Assembly (NCBI GenBank): GCA_026122225.1 | Contig: JANEZZ010002885.1 | Coordinates: 434,001 to 498,000, forward strand | DNA length: 64,000 bases | Source of the DNA: Heloderma charlesbogerti | Lineage: Eukaryota > Chordata > Lepidosauria > Squamata > Helodermatidae | Reading direction: 5' to 3' | Shown here: positions 52,032-63,176 of the stretch, in pieces | Layout of the letters: each line of letters opens with the position of its first letter | How positions within the stretch are numbered: the first letter of the stretch is position 1 | The notes under the pieces: model-generated | Databases searched by the model: none | Told to the model about the DNA's origin: nothing | What the model saw: the letters and a program-made list of their open reading frames with translations, nothing else | Translations under genes and position numbers: made by a program

Positions 52032-52060
<29 letters not shown>
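52030..52060. repeat. (GT)n microsatellite
   Basis: About 14 GT units. Confidence 0.95.
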
Positions 52061-52062
<2 letters not shown>

Positions 52063-52283
52063 CTTTTGTGTTAATACATTTTATTTGTTTGGTTTAAACA
52101 CAAAATCCCATGTGTGTGTTTAGCTTATTGTGCTACCATTAGAAAACATATTTCCTTGTTACTTCTCCTGTATTGGGTAGAGGGAACCAATGAGGCATGC
52201 TGGCTGTCTCTTAAACCCATAGAACAATGGGGCTTTGAGTGTCAGTGAAGACAACTGACCAAGGCGGAGGCAGATGTCCTGAG

Positions 52284-52685
52284 TAGGGATGTGCAAAACC
52301 CCCTTACCTGGAGTCCACGGGGGTCCGCGGGGGGGGAGGCAATCTGTCCCTCCGCCCCAGAATCCTCGCTGGCGGGCTCCGCTCCACGGCGAGTCTGCAG
52401 AGCTGCCAGCCAGCTCTAGCTGCTGGCAGACTTCCGGCCGCTGGAACGCAAATGGTGTAAAGATTTACGTAGCCTATTACTGCAAAGAACAGGGATGCAA
52501 ATGGCGTCCGCTATGCCGGACACCATTTTCTTCTGCAGGGCGGTAGCGGACGGACTGGATAGTGGCAGGTAGGATCAGTTCCATGGCAACTTCGCGGGGT
52601 GGCAGAGGTGGGTGGTCCATTCCACCACAGACTCTGAGGGGCCGGATTCTTTAGAGTCTGTGGCAGAATTCTCTAACATCCCTAG
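52284..52685 (+). mobile_element. hAT-PAL copy 6, short form
   Basis: Perfect 8-bp duplication GTCCTGAG (52276-52283 and 52686-52693). Only half of the usual hairpin series remains: GCAAATGGTG, AAAGATTTACGTAGCCTATT without its left arm, and GCAAATGGCGTCCGC with its partner decayed. It therefore looks internally deleted. The right-end hairpin (CCACAGACTCT...AGAGTCTGTGG) is present. Confidence 0.88.
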
Positions 52686-52704
52686 TCCTGAGGGAGTTTT
52701 CTTT

Positions 52705-53571
52705 AGGGATGTACGAAAGTCACTTACCTTTTTGCGGATTGTGTTCGTGGTGGGGGGGAGGCGCTCTGTCCCTCCCCCCAGAATCCTTGATGGGGGGGAG
52801 GTGATCCAGTCCTCCCCCCCGGAATCCTGCCTGGCCGGCTCCGCTCCGCAGCCAGCCAGGCCCATCCGCAGAGGGTGTTCCAGCCGCAGACGGGCTGCTG
52901 CGGACGCAAATGGCGGCTGCCATAGCGGCTGCCATTTGCGTCCAGCCAGGCAGCTGTGATAGGCTACGTATGTATTTACGTAGCCTATCACAGCTGGGCA
53001 AAACAAAAAACAAAAACAGCGTACGCAAATGGCGGCAGCTACGGCAGCCGCCATTTGCGTTCCCTATTTTTCGCTGTTTTAGCCTATGTAAATATTTATG
53101 TAGGCTACTACAACGAAAAGAAGGGGAACGCAAATAGCATAGTGGGCGCTATTTGCATTCCCATTTTTTTCGCCGTAATAGCCTACGTAAATATTTACGT
53201 AGACTAAAACGGCGAAAAATAGAGAACGCAAATGGCAGCCGCCGTAGCCAACGCCATTTGCGTATGCCGTTTTTTTTTGCTTGGCTTGCTGTGATAGGTT
53301 ACGTAAATACTTACGTAGCCTAGCACGGTAAAGACCAGGATGACAATGGCAGCTGCGGCAGCCGGTCGAAAGACCAGCTGCTGCCGGAGCCGCCGCCGGA
53401 GCCACCGCCGGAGCCGCCACCGTCCAGAACATCCACCCCAGGTAAGCCTTGTCCCGGGGGGAATCTGTGGGGGGGCGGGGCAGCAGGCTATTCCGCCACG
53501 GATTTCAGGGGGCCGAATGCCAGTGCATTCGGCCTCGCTGAAATCCATGGTGGAATTCTCCGCCATCCCTA
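52705..53571 (+). mobile_element. hAT-PAL copy 7, long subfamily II
   Basis: Perfect 8-bp duplication GTTTTCTT (52697-52704 and 53572-53579). Modules are as in copy 5: TGATAGGCTACGTATG (about 52957-52990), ACGCAAATGGCGGC/GCCGCCATTTGCGT (53023-53060), TAGCCTATGTAAATATTTAT (53079-53106), GAACGCAAATAGC and inverse (about 53126-53160), TAGCCTACGTAAATATTTAC (53178-53205), a CGCAAATGGCAGCC pair (53226-53264), and a GTTACGTAAATACTTACG hairpin (about 53297-53325). A (GCCGCCGGA)n-like run (53385-53425) and AGGTAAGC follow. Confidence 0.92.
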
Positions 53572-53733
53572 GTTTTCTTCTCAGTTTGATTAGGTGGAAG
53601 TTGGAGAACGTAGAACCTAGGGCAGGAACATCATAAGCTTTATAGGATATTTTTAGGCCAATATATTGCTCCAAAATGGCTCAATTGCATGTAAAACACA
53701 ACACCATGAGGTGCTGCCTGCAGTAATCATAAT

Positions 53734-54016
53734 TAGGGATGCCAGAGAAATCAATTTGGAGGGGGTAGAATTTGAGACATTTTCCTAGGCTCACCCCCAT
53801 TTCAGTTCCTGCTGTGGTGCCCAACCGTATCTGCAGCAAGTTGGGTCAGTTCGTGGATTTTCCAGGAAGGTTCTGCAATTTGCACACATTTCTGAGCAAT
53901 TTGCACAAATTACAGCCAAACTTGTGCAAATTACAGCCAAAGCAAGTCGTACACGCTGAAAAGCTCCATCAAGCCAAAAAATAAATGGATTTCCCAGCGC
54001 CAGATATCCCTATGTG
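53734..54016. mobile_element. hAT-like element, second TAGGGATG family
   Basis: Starts TAGGGATGCCAG and ends GATATCCCTA(TGTG). ATCATAAT flanks both sides (53726-53733 and 54017-54024), offset by 4 bp on the right. The interior has GCAATTTGCACA and GTGCAAATTACAGCC words shared with 49354-49758. Confidence 0.65.
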
Positions 54017-54130
54017 ATCATAATAAAAGCAAACCCAGTTCATTAGTGTGAGGGTGAGGATATCACACTGTATAAGCACATGGTGCTGTTTGAGAGCCCT
54101 TAACTGGAGTCGGCTGGAGCCTAGGATACC

Positions 54131-54659
54131 TAGGGATGTCAGAGAATTCCACCATGGATCTCGGTGAGGCCGAATGCCAGTACATTTGGCCCCCTGAAAT
54201 CCATGGCGGAATGAAGTCCCCCCCCACAAAAGGTGCGCAAAACGGGACACCTACCTGTTGCCGTTCGCACTGATTTGCGAATGGTGGCCGCGGCCGCCAT
54301 TCGATTCTTCATTATAGCCGTGATAGGCTATGTAAATACTTATGTAGCCTATCACGGCTAATGCAGGGACGCCATTTGCGTTCCCTTTTTTTGGGCCGTG
54401 ATAGGCTACATAAATATTTACGTAGCCTATTACGGCAAAAGAGAGGGGCACAAATGGCGTAGTGGCAGCCGCTATTTGGGTCCCTTTGCAGGCTGCCCAG
54501 CGGCCGGATGTCCATCTGCGGGCAGCCCCAGCCGGCAGCTCTGCAGAATCACCGCGGAGCAGAGCTGGCCAGAGAGAATTTTGGGGGGAGGGACAGAGCG
54601 CCTCCCCCCCACCGTGAATATCACCCTTTGAAAAGGTAAGTGACTTTCGTACATCCCTA
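54131..54659 (-). mobile_element. hAT-PAL copy 8, short subfamily, reverse
   Basis: The left flank AGGATACC and right flank CTGATACC share six of eight bases. Reverse orientation is shown by CTTTCGTACATCCCTA at the right. Hairpins: the right-end type CCATGGATCT...(54154-54208), AATGGTGGCCGCGGCCGCCATT, TGATAGGCTATGTAAATAC (about 54321-54355), and TGATAGGCTACATAAATATT (about 54399-54432). AGGTAAGTGAC lies just inside the right end. Confidence 0.88.
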
Positions 54660-54667
54660 CTGATACC

Positions 54668-55063
54668 TGAGGCCTCACACAGGCAAAAAGCACCTGCTGT
54701 CAAAACAAGGCACGTATGCTTGCCAAGTTTTGAAGCTGAATTCTTATCCCTAAGAAGGTCTAGGAGGACAGTTTCCAAAACACTTTGAAAACCGCCTTGA
54801 AGAAGTAGGGAACTGTAAATCAAGCTACTGGCATTAGAAAATAGCCACTGACATTTACATTCTCAATATTTTCCTACCTAAACACATCATTGATAGCTTG
54901 CATTCATCATAGCCTTTTCCAGACCAGAGCTAAGAATTCCACAGCATGAGAGAGAACAGATAAAGGAGGGGAGTCAGGAGAAAGGATGGAAGCCTCTCTT
55001 TGTCACTCCATTGGATTAATAACAGCAGCCATGACAGAAATGTACAGAAAATTGACACTATAT
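54668..55063. other. No assignable feature
   Basis: Unique-looking sequence. Confidence 0.3.
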
Positions 55064-55452
55064 CAGGGGTTGGCAACCTCCAGGGGTTGGCAACCTCCAG
55101 AGGTTGGGGGGCTCATTGCTTCCCAGACTCCACCAGAGCCACACCCATGCCCCCCCCCGGCCCGTACTGTGCTGTGCGAATTTGACAGTGCAGCCACAGC
55201 AGCAACAAAAAGGTGGTGTTTCCTCTTGAACATAAGGTATGCAGGGAGTATGTGCCTCATCTGGAAGCAAAATCACACTCCCAAGAGGCTTCTGGGGGTG
55301 CGATGCTGCTGCAAAACAAGGCACATGCTTCACGCCTGCATTGTTTTCAAGAAAAATCATGTTTTTGGCTGCCACTGCCATGGCAGCAAATTCAGCAGTG
55401 GGGGTAAAAAAAGGGCTGGGTGGGGCCCAAGGCTGCATGTTGAACACCCCTG
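55064..55452. mobile_element. hAT (Charlie-like) non-autonomous element
   Basis: CAGGGGTTGGCAACCTC at the left, GTTGAACACCCCTG at the right. The flanks CACTATAT (55056-55063) and CACTAGAT (55453-55460) form an 8-bp duplication with one mismatch. The first ~18 bp are tandemly duplicated (CAGGGGTTGGCAACCTCC twice). Confidence 0.8.
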
Positions 55453-55460
55453 CACTAGAT

Positions 55461-55650
55461 GATATTATAGTGATGGCACCGAATCTCAAAATGGAGAATG
55501 CTTGAAAAGAATAATCAGCAGTTTGAGTTTCCACACCACCACCACTTCAGAATCAGGCCCTGAAGCCTCTTTTGCATGGGCCTCATTTAGAAGGAGCCCA
55601 GTTCTGCAATTGCAATCCCTGATGCCATCTCTCCCCAGTGCAAGCCCCCC
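55461..55650. other. Unassigned spacer
   Basis: Nothing recognisable. Confidence 0.3.
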
Positions 55651-56175
55651 ATTCCCCCAAATTCACCTTTGCAGGGAGGCTTTGTGGCAGAGTATGCACA
55701 AGAACCTGGACTTTGTCAGAAGCTTTTTGACAAAGTCACTCACCAAAGATTCCTGAGACAACTTCATGGATTGGTAACTGATTAGAGAACAGAATAAATG
55801 GACAGTTCTTGTCATGGGGGGATGTAAACAGTGGGGTCCCCCAAGCATCTGTATTGGGACTGGTGCATTTCAGCTTGTTCATAAATGACCCAGAGTTAGG
55901 GGTTAGCACTGAAGTGGCCAAGTCTGCTGATGTCCAACACCAAATTATTTGGAGGAGGTTAAAACCAAAAGGGGCAGTGAGGAGCTCGAAAAATGTCTCT
56001 CCAAACTGGGGAAATGGGCACTAAAATGGTAAATAAGGTTCAGTGAAAGCAACTGTAAAGTGATGTACTTTGGGGGGTGGATGGGGGGGAATCCCAACTT
56101 CACATATATGCTGCTGGGGTGTGAGCTGGGGGGTAAGGGCCCTGGACAGTTCGGTGTGGTAGATAGCTCAATGAA
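55651..56175 (+). mobile_element. CR1/L3-like LINE reverse transcriptase relic
   Basis: Decayed RT coding: a FDKV-like block (about 55727), GVPQASVLGLVHFSLFINDP (RT palm block) at about 55836-55895, STEVAKSADV where the (Y/F)ADD box should be (about 55905-55935), and SSKNVSPNWGNGH-type continuation. The ADD motif is destroyed and frames are broken. Confidence 0.75.
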
Positions 56176-57095
56176 AATGCCATCAATATGCAGATCACAG
56201 GCTGCTCTCTTGTTTTCCCCTCCTAGACCTAAATAGGCTGTGGAAACTCTGAACAGGCTCTAGAAGCAGTTTTAGGATGGTGAACAAACTGAAGATTAAT
56301 TCAGATGAGATGGTGATAATTTTGGGTGGGGAGATTTACTGATCTAGAGGGAGGAGTGGGAGTGGTACCAGATGAGGTTGTACTCCTTCTGAAAGGCCAA
56401 ATACCAGATTGGAAGTCCTCCTGGATCCAGTGCTGTTGATGGAGGTGCAAGTGCCATAGGTTACCAGGAGTGCCTTCTATCAGCTTCGGCTGATTTGCCA
56501 GCTGCAACCCTATCTAGAGTAGGGATGTATGAAAGTCACTTACCTTTTCGATGGGTGACATTCGCGGTGGGGGGGAGGCACTCCGTCCCTCCCCCCGAAA
56601 TTCTCCCCAGCCAGCTCCGCTCTGTGGCAACTCCGCAGAGCCGCTGGCCAGGGCCGCCCACAGCCAGACATCCGGGTGCTGGGCAGCCTGCACAGGGACG
56701 CAAATGGCAGCCGCCGTAGCCGCCGCCATTTGCGTTCCCTTTTTCTTTGTTTTTGCCGTGATAGGCTACGTAAATATTTACGTAGCCTATCATGGCCTCC
56801 GCAGGGATGAAAATGGCGTCCCTGCATTAGCTGTGACAGGCTATGTAAGTATTTACATAGCCTATTGCGGCTGTAACGAAGAAGCGAATGGCTGCCACAG
56901 ATGCGGCCGCCATTTGCAAAGCAGCGCAAATGGCAGCAGGTAAGTGCTCCATTCCGTGTGCCTTTCATGGGGTGGGGGGCAGGGGGCTTCGTTCTGCCAT
57001 GGATTTCGGGGGGCCTTGGCGGAATTCTCTGTTATCTCTAATCTAGAGAAAGCAGTTACTGCACCCACAGTCCTCCAGGAAGCCAAGTTATAGCG
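56176..57095 (+). mobile_element. L2-type LINE reverse transcriptase relic, split by hAT-PAL
   Basis: ATCAATATGCAGATCACAGG corresponds to a degraded YADDT box. GGAAGTCCTCCTGGATCCAG (a GVLLD-like block), CAGGAGTGCCTTCTATCAGC and GATTTGCCAGCTGCAACCC (LRQL-like) follow in L2 order. After the hAT-PAL insertion at 56520 about 45 bp of the same LINE continues. Confidence 0.65.
56520..57040 (+). mobile_element. hAT-PAL copy 9, short subfamily, inside L2
   Basis: Perfect 8-bp duplication ATCTAGAG (56512-56519 and 57041-57048). Hairpins: ACGCAAATGGCAGCCGCC/GGCGGC-type (56698-56735), TGATAGGCTACGTAAATATT (56758-56792), and CAGGCTATGTAAGTATTT (about 56836-56868). AGGTAAGTGCTCC is at about 56937. The right-end hairpin is partly deleted. 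Confidence 0.9.
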
Positions 57096-58401
57096 ACTTC
57101 CAAAGTAACAACATGAGAAAGATGATCATGAGAATCTGGCCTTTATTTCTCCTCCACACCGATTGCTCAATGCCTTTTAAGATATTTCTCCCCATTCTAT
57201 TCACACTGTACATTTTCTCCTAAACCATCTCTCTTTAAAAGCAGGTGGTACCCAACATTAAACAGATTGTGGTTCACAAATATTGACTGTGTTGATCTCT
57301 TGGGTGGGCTGTCTATCTGCTTCTGACATGGAAATGTCCCAAAGACCAGTTCCATGTGGGTCAACATTTGCCTGGACAGCAAGACAACGGAAATGAGTAA
57401 TACAGCAATTGAACTGATTTTTCCCTCTTGCAAGCATCTGTTCTACACGTGTGTGACAGATTGCCTTTGTCTCTTGTCCAGCAACATGTGTGTGAACTCA
57501 ACGTCCCCCAGAGAGTGGAAGGATATAGGAGGAATCAGCAGAAAGATTTGTAGGAGGAAAATAAAAGATTGCATCTTGTCAAAACATCGCCTATTCGAGT
57601 CCTGAAATGTTGCCCTCATGGAGACAGCTACAGCAGGCAGTAAGATGACTGTAACTCTACTACAGGTTTATTACTCCTAGTTGTGTCTTTTAGCTGACAG
57701 AGTGACAGGAAAATATCATCGCTCTCTGTTGCAAGTTGTCCAACTTGAAGTTACTCAGCATTTACATCTTTAAAAGGGCTAAGCAAACTTCAGTTGAGGG
57801 AGCCAGACAAAATACATTTTCTTTGGTTCCAGTCCCCAGTATTTCATTTGCATGCTAGGACAGATGAACCCAAAATAAAACAACCCCAGGGCTCTATTCA
57901 CACAGGGATTCTGCTCCTAAATGGAAGCAGCTTGAGTTCTCTCTCAAGCCTGAGTTTACATGTGCCAGCCATGACATGGAGAAATGTCAGTGCACATAGA
58001 GTAGTACATGACTACAATAGCTAGCAGCTGCAGGCAATATTATCCGCATTTTTTTTCTTTTAAAAATAAAACTGTATTTCACAACGAATTCAACAATATT
58101 GTACAACTGACAGCTATCACAGTATTCGATAAAGGTTTTTTCTGGTTGTAACAGTGCATTTGATCTCTGTCCATTCTTCTTTTTTTTCACTCTTCTAGAA
58201 CACAATAATTTTGCCATCAACTTCTCAAATCATGCATTAACTGTTAGGATTTTTTTCATGTTTCCAGTATTTGACATATATTATCCTCATAGCTGTTAAC
58301 CCTATAGGCAAGCAGTCTCTGTCTGTAAGGTGCACTTTATCTTTAGTGTATCTCAGTAAACATAACGTTATTACCCATGTTTGTTATACAAAGTATTTTA
58401 T
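57096..58401. other. No assignable feature
   Basis: More than 1.3 kb without a repeat I can name. Short frames only; one at 57354-57605 (83 codons) has no motif. Confidence 0.4.
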
Positions 58402-58780
58402 TAGGGCTGTGCACCGCTTTGGCCCGAAGCCTGAGCTCCAAGTTGAAGCAGCACGCTTTGGGACACTTTGGGCCGCCTCCAAGGTAAAGCAGCCTGAAGT
58501 GAAGCGGGTCGCTCTGAAAATGATTCAGTGAGCTTCAGAGTGATCCAGAGACCCAGTTGCCACACCAACACCACTGCTGCTGCCCAGCCCCCAGTGTCAG
58601 GGGTGTTTCTGAGCACAGGGAGTAGGATAGCAGTTCAGATTCTGAAGGAGAACCATCAGACATGGGGAAGGTGTTTTCCCAGGCTAGTCCAGATATGAGT
58701 AGGCCTGATTCTCAAGTTACAAATGTGACCTCTATTTTATTTTATTTCATATCTCTTTGCTGAGAAGACATAGCCACTAA
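58402..58780 (+). mobile_element. 5' end of the large hAT family (second copy, truncated)
   Basis: TAGGGCTGTGCACCGCTTTG aligns with the left end at 40691. GAAGTGAAGCGGGTCGC resembles the 40.74-40.82 kb stretch of that element. No right end was found; hAT-PAL copy 10 follows. Confidence 0.6.
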
Positions 58781-58781
58781 C

Positions 58782-59416
58782 TAGGGGTGTACGAAACCCC
58801 GCTTACCTGGCTCCGCCGGGTTCCGCAGGTGGGGGGAGGCGATCAGTTCCTCCCCCCAGAATCCTCGACATGGGGGGAGGTGATCTGTTCCTCCCCCCGG
58901 AATCCTGCCTGGCCGACTCTGCTCCGTGGCCAGGCCGTGGAGCCGCCAGCCAGGCCAACCCAAAGCGGGGCCTCCAGCCGCTGCCGGGCTGCTGCGGACG
59001 CAAATGGCGTCCTACGTAGGGGACACCATTTGCATCCTTACGCAAGCCCGTGATAGGCTACGTAAATATTTACATAGCCTATCATGGCTAAAGCAGGGAC
59101 GCAAATGGTGACCCCTATGCCATTTGCGTTCCCGCTTTAGCCGTGGTAGGCTACGTAAATATATATGTAGCCTATCACGGGCCGGCGTAGGGACACAAAT
59201 GGTGGCCGCTACGACAGCCGCCATTTGCGGCTGCAGCAGCCTGGCAGCGGCCAGAGACACCGCCGGATCTGGAGCCGCAGCCAGGTAGGGTCCATTTTGC
59301 GGGGCTTTCGCAGGGTGGTGGGGCGGGGAGCTCCGTTCCACCATGGATTCCAGGGGGATGAATTCACTGGAATTCAGCCTCCCTGGAATCCATGGCAGAA
59401 TTCTCTAACATCCCTA
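58782..59416 (+). mobile_element. hAT-PAL copy 10
   Basis: Ends TAGGGGTGTACGAAAC and ACATCCCTA. The flanks CCACTAAC (58774-58781) and CCGCTAAC (59417-59424) form an 8-bp duplication with one mismatch. Hairpins: TGATAGGCTACGTAAATATT (about 59052-59085), ACGCAAATGG/CCATTTGCGT (59099-59131), and GGTAGGCTACGTAAATATATATG (about 59144-59178). The right-end palindrome is CCATGGATTCC...GGAATCCATGG. Confidence 0.9.
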
Positions 59417-59540
59417 CCGCTAACAACATACACAATTATGGCAACTAGTTCCTATGATCTCATTCCAGTTCCTATGATCACAGATATTGCAATTGACCTC
59501 TGCTGACCATATCTGTGCACCATTCAGTTCAAAGCCACTA

Positions 59541-59985
59541 AAGGCACAATCCTACCTGGATAGTCACCAGCCTCCAGGATCAGAGGATGCCAACTATCCT
59601 ATGTAGGGCGGCTAGAGCACGGAGGGGATCCTCTCCTCTGTGCTCCAGCCACCCTGCATTTTTGCCTAGAGGGATGATTTCACCTGTCTAGATGCAGCTT
59701 CATGGAGGGGACAGGCCTGGAGCCCCAACAGGAAGCTCTGTCAAGCAGCTTCTGCAGTCTCCTCCCCTCCCTGCTCCCAGGACACCCCCCTTTTCCCAAT
59801 GTCCGTGCTCTGTTTCCAAGCACAGGCATGTAGCCAGTGTGAACTGCACCACCTACGAGGGGGCATGGAGTGCAGCTTCTGGGAACTGATGTCAGAACCC
59901 TGGCTCTGACCTCAGGTTCTAGAAACCAAACAATCCTATGGCCCTTTAGACAGTGTCTAATGGCCATAGGACTGCTTAGTCCGGA
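59541..59985 (+). mobile_element. Element X, uninterrupted copy
   Basis: GGCACAATCCTAC start, CCCTGCATTTTTGCCTAGA, GGCCTGGAGCCCCAACAGG, CCCAGGACACCCCCCTTTTC, and GACAGTGTCTAATGGCCATA near the right end. It gives the reference layout for the split X at 10571-12003. Confidence 0.65.
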
Positions 59986-60298
59986 GTGTGATAGGATCAA
60001 ACACTGATGCAAGGAAGACTTGAAAGTGACAGATGATTTATTGAGCCAAGAATCGTGACATATTTTGGGCTGCATAGCCTTCCTTCATGAGAATATCATA
60101 TGTCAAATGTAGGTTCAAAAAGTACATCCCAGGAGCCATTGCCTTAAATTCAAGTAGTCCACTATAAAGTTATAATAGACTATTGATAAATCTACAACAT
60201 TCCTATTGTGCACACTGGTATTTCTTATTTTTTGTTATTTTTGTTCAACAGTGTATGCCACCTTTCAAGAACAAGCTTCGTGGAAGTGTGTTAACAGG
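59986..60298. other. No assignable feature
   Basis: Unique-looking, A/T-rich. Confidence 0.3.
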
Positions 60299-60329
<31 letters not shown>

Positions 60330-60566
60330 GCATTTGTATCCTGCTTTTTTTCCTCTAAGGAACTCAAGGCGGCATATATAATCCTCCTCCTCCTCCTCCA
60401 TTTTAGCCTCACGACAACAACCCTGTGAGATAGGTTGGGCTGAGAGTCTGTGACTGGCCCAAAGTCACCCAGTGAGCTTCCGTGGCCAAGTTGGGACTAG
60501 AACCCGGATCTCCCGGCTCCCAGTCCAGCACTCTCGCCACTACTACACCACACTGGCTCCTCTGAA
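60299..60566 (-). mobile_element. CORE/MIR-like SINE, near full length
   Basis: Reverse layout: (TTTA)n tail (60300-60330), GGAACTCAAGGCGGCATATA, CAACAACCCTGTGAGATAGG, GACTGGCCCAAAGTCACCCA (core), AGAACCCGGATCTCCCGGCT (B-box complement) and ACTACACCACACTGGCTCC (head). The core and L2-like tail are those of MIR/CORE-SINEs (established family). Confidence 0.82.
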
Positions 60567-63035
60567 TGGATGGCCTTGTCTCTTGGAGAAAAGACGGGTT
60601 AACCAGCCCGTAGGTTTCCCTTGGTTTTGCAGTGGAATGTACATGCTTGTGAGCTTAGCATTGCTTAGAATTATAGGCTAGGTTCCAAAGACGTGTGCAG
60701 CTAGTTCTGCAAACTCAAGGGGGCCATTTGAACTTGGGATTCCGAACAGCAGCTCCCCATGCCTCATGGTCAATCTCTTTTGAAATAGGGTGGGGATTTC
60801 AAAAGCAGTTTGTGAGACAGCATTGGAGGAGGGGCAGGCTTGTGTTCAATGAAAGCAGTCAAATAAATATCCTGTGAGGTATTCCTAAGCTTGCAAGTAT
60901 CTATTTGGATGTTCGTGTCTCATAAAATTATAGGGTTGTATCAAAACTACATACAAACACCTGAGGACAAGGCCATCCACATAATGCAGAGTTCAGCTAG
61001 CCAGAGGTGCTTATCAACCAATTGCTAAAGATGACCCAAGCATGTAAGGCAAGCCATATCTACATCAGAATTTTAAAATCCAAGTGAATAGCAAATATGA
61101 ACAAAGGGTATTCCAGACAAGGATTTTACTGTGCAATTCATGAAATTTTGCAGGAGATCCAGATGTCATTGTCTTCTACTTATCACCCTCCCATGTTTTC
61201 CCACTGCTTCTTCCATTGTTTTACTTTCCACACAAAAAATCAATTAATGAGGAAAAGGTGGAATAACTGCACAATGACCTTTGATGGGTAGCTGTAGGAG
61301 CTGTCCATTTGGAAGCACCCAGAGGGAAAATGTCTTTCACAAATCCAAATCTGAGAAACCCAAAGTCAGGGCTGAATGAACAACAATTGTATTTTGCATG
61401 GGAAGATATTTTTTAAAATGAGGTAAATTTGGTTGGAATGGATTTGGGAACTGTGGACCTGGTGCTATGAATAGATAACTCCTTTGGAAACGTTTTCTGG
61501 ATGTGGTCAGTCCATGATCTAAAGGATTGGAGTGAATCCATTCCCAATGGCCAAAAGTGAGGCCAAACACACCAGGAATGACACTACATGTTGGCTTCAC
61601 CACAGATCAGGTTCAATTCAATCTTTTAATCCCCAGTATGAAGGAGAAAACATTTATTGAGTATTATTACTATGATAACTCTTACTATGATGAATATCCT
61701 CCACTATCAGTGATTGTTGAAATTTCTTATATTTATAAAGTGGTCCAAGGAAGGAGACCAAAGTCACAAGATGTTGGAGGAATACATTCCCAACCTCACA
61801 TGAGCCAAAATCCCCAAACCATTAATCATGAAATTATCATAATGTAAATAGGATTTCTTGGTATCAGGGCCAGTTCTAACGTGACTTTTCCTTAGTCATT
61901 AAAAAAAACAAACACCTGTTGGGAAGCAGCTGGACAATGATGGTAGGCGCGCTGATAGTCCAACATACATACACATTGTAAGTCTGGTGGGTAAATACTT
62001 CCCCTTATGAAAGACAGAAATTCATCTCTCACCACTTTGGACACACCCATTTTCACTTACTTCCTTATGCATATTTTAAAGAGGTGAATCTAAAACAGTT
62101 ACATCAGAATTGACACTTAGAGCCAAAATAGACATTACTTTAAATGTGTGTGGAGCACCTATGTTTCCCCCTCATTTTTACTCTAGAGTAGGTGCAGGCC
62201 TTATACCAGATTGAGACCCTAATGTGGGGAGTAGGGAGTCTTTAAGATCTGGATCAGGGTCCCTGTGCCTACTATAAAGTAAAAAAAATAAAACCAGCAT
62301 AGCTGCTAGACACACTTTTAAATTAATGTCTGTTTTGGCCCTGAATTGAATATTACAGACAAAGCAAGTAATTCAGCCTAGATTTATCATGTATGCATTG
62401 ACATAAAACAGAAGCCCCAGGCCTCCTTGAATTCTGCAATACTAAGCCAGAACTATACATAACATAACCAGCACATTTTGAAGCAAGAGCAACACTTCAG
62501 ACTTTTCAGTAATTTAGAAATGTCTTTTATTTTGGAACAATGGTTCATCATGTGCAAGAACTCCCCAACCCTGCCCACGCCCAGAGGACATTCCAAGTTT
62601 GATTCTGGAGCCTAGATGGGATTGCAGAATACTCTCCAGATTTCCCAATCTTCTCTGGAGCAATTGATTTAACAGAATTGGTTTATTCCAAGATCCATCA
62701 AGCGTTAACAGAGTAGTAGAACACAACCACCCCTGCACCCCTGTTTTGCCCACCCCTGCACCACCCACGTGGTTCTTTGTTCCAGGTGTGACTGTCATGA
62801 TGTGAGATCCTGACCATGTCGAAATAGCAGCTGCTTCACAGAAATATTCAGAAACAGCCATTAACCCTTGAAATGCATTGGGATGCAACCCTGATTTTTA
62901 CAGTCTAATTTCTGCACTCAATCTTCATTACAACAGCTCTGGTGGTACTGCCTTCTTGTACATCAATGTAATATCATGATAAATTGTGTTGCTATTGGCT
63001 TCCACAAGGATTAATCTCCTTCAGACCAAGCACTG
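60567..63035. other. No assignable feature
   Basis: About 2.5 kb without a repeat or exon I can support. The longest frames (124 codons minus at 62888-62514; 96 codons plus at 61557-61847) lack motifs. The latter includes a Tyr-rich run (EYYYYDNSYYDEY) from (TATTACTATGATAACTC)-like near-repeats. Confidence 0.4.
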
Positions 63036-63176
63036 TGATTTAATTGATTTGTGGACCAGACTTTTACACTTCTCTTTATCTACAACATGGGAATTATGAC
63101 ACCTCTCTGCCTCACAGGATGTTTCATTATTATGTTCCTTTCATATGCAATGGGAAATAAATAAATAAATAAATAA
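63036..63176 (+). mobile_element. MIR/CORE-SINE 3' half with (AAAT)n tail
   Basis: CTCTTTATCTACAACATGGG, CTCTCTGCCTCACAGGATG and an (AAATA)n terminus match the post-core and tail of MIR-like SINEs. Confidence 0.6.

Noticed and set aside
60300..60335. Stand-alone (TTTA)n microsatellite
   Set aside because: It is the tail of the reverse CORE-SINE at 60299-60566 and is annotated there.
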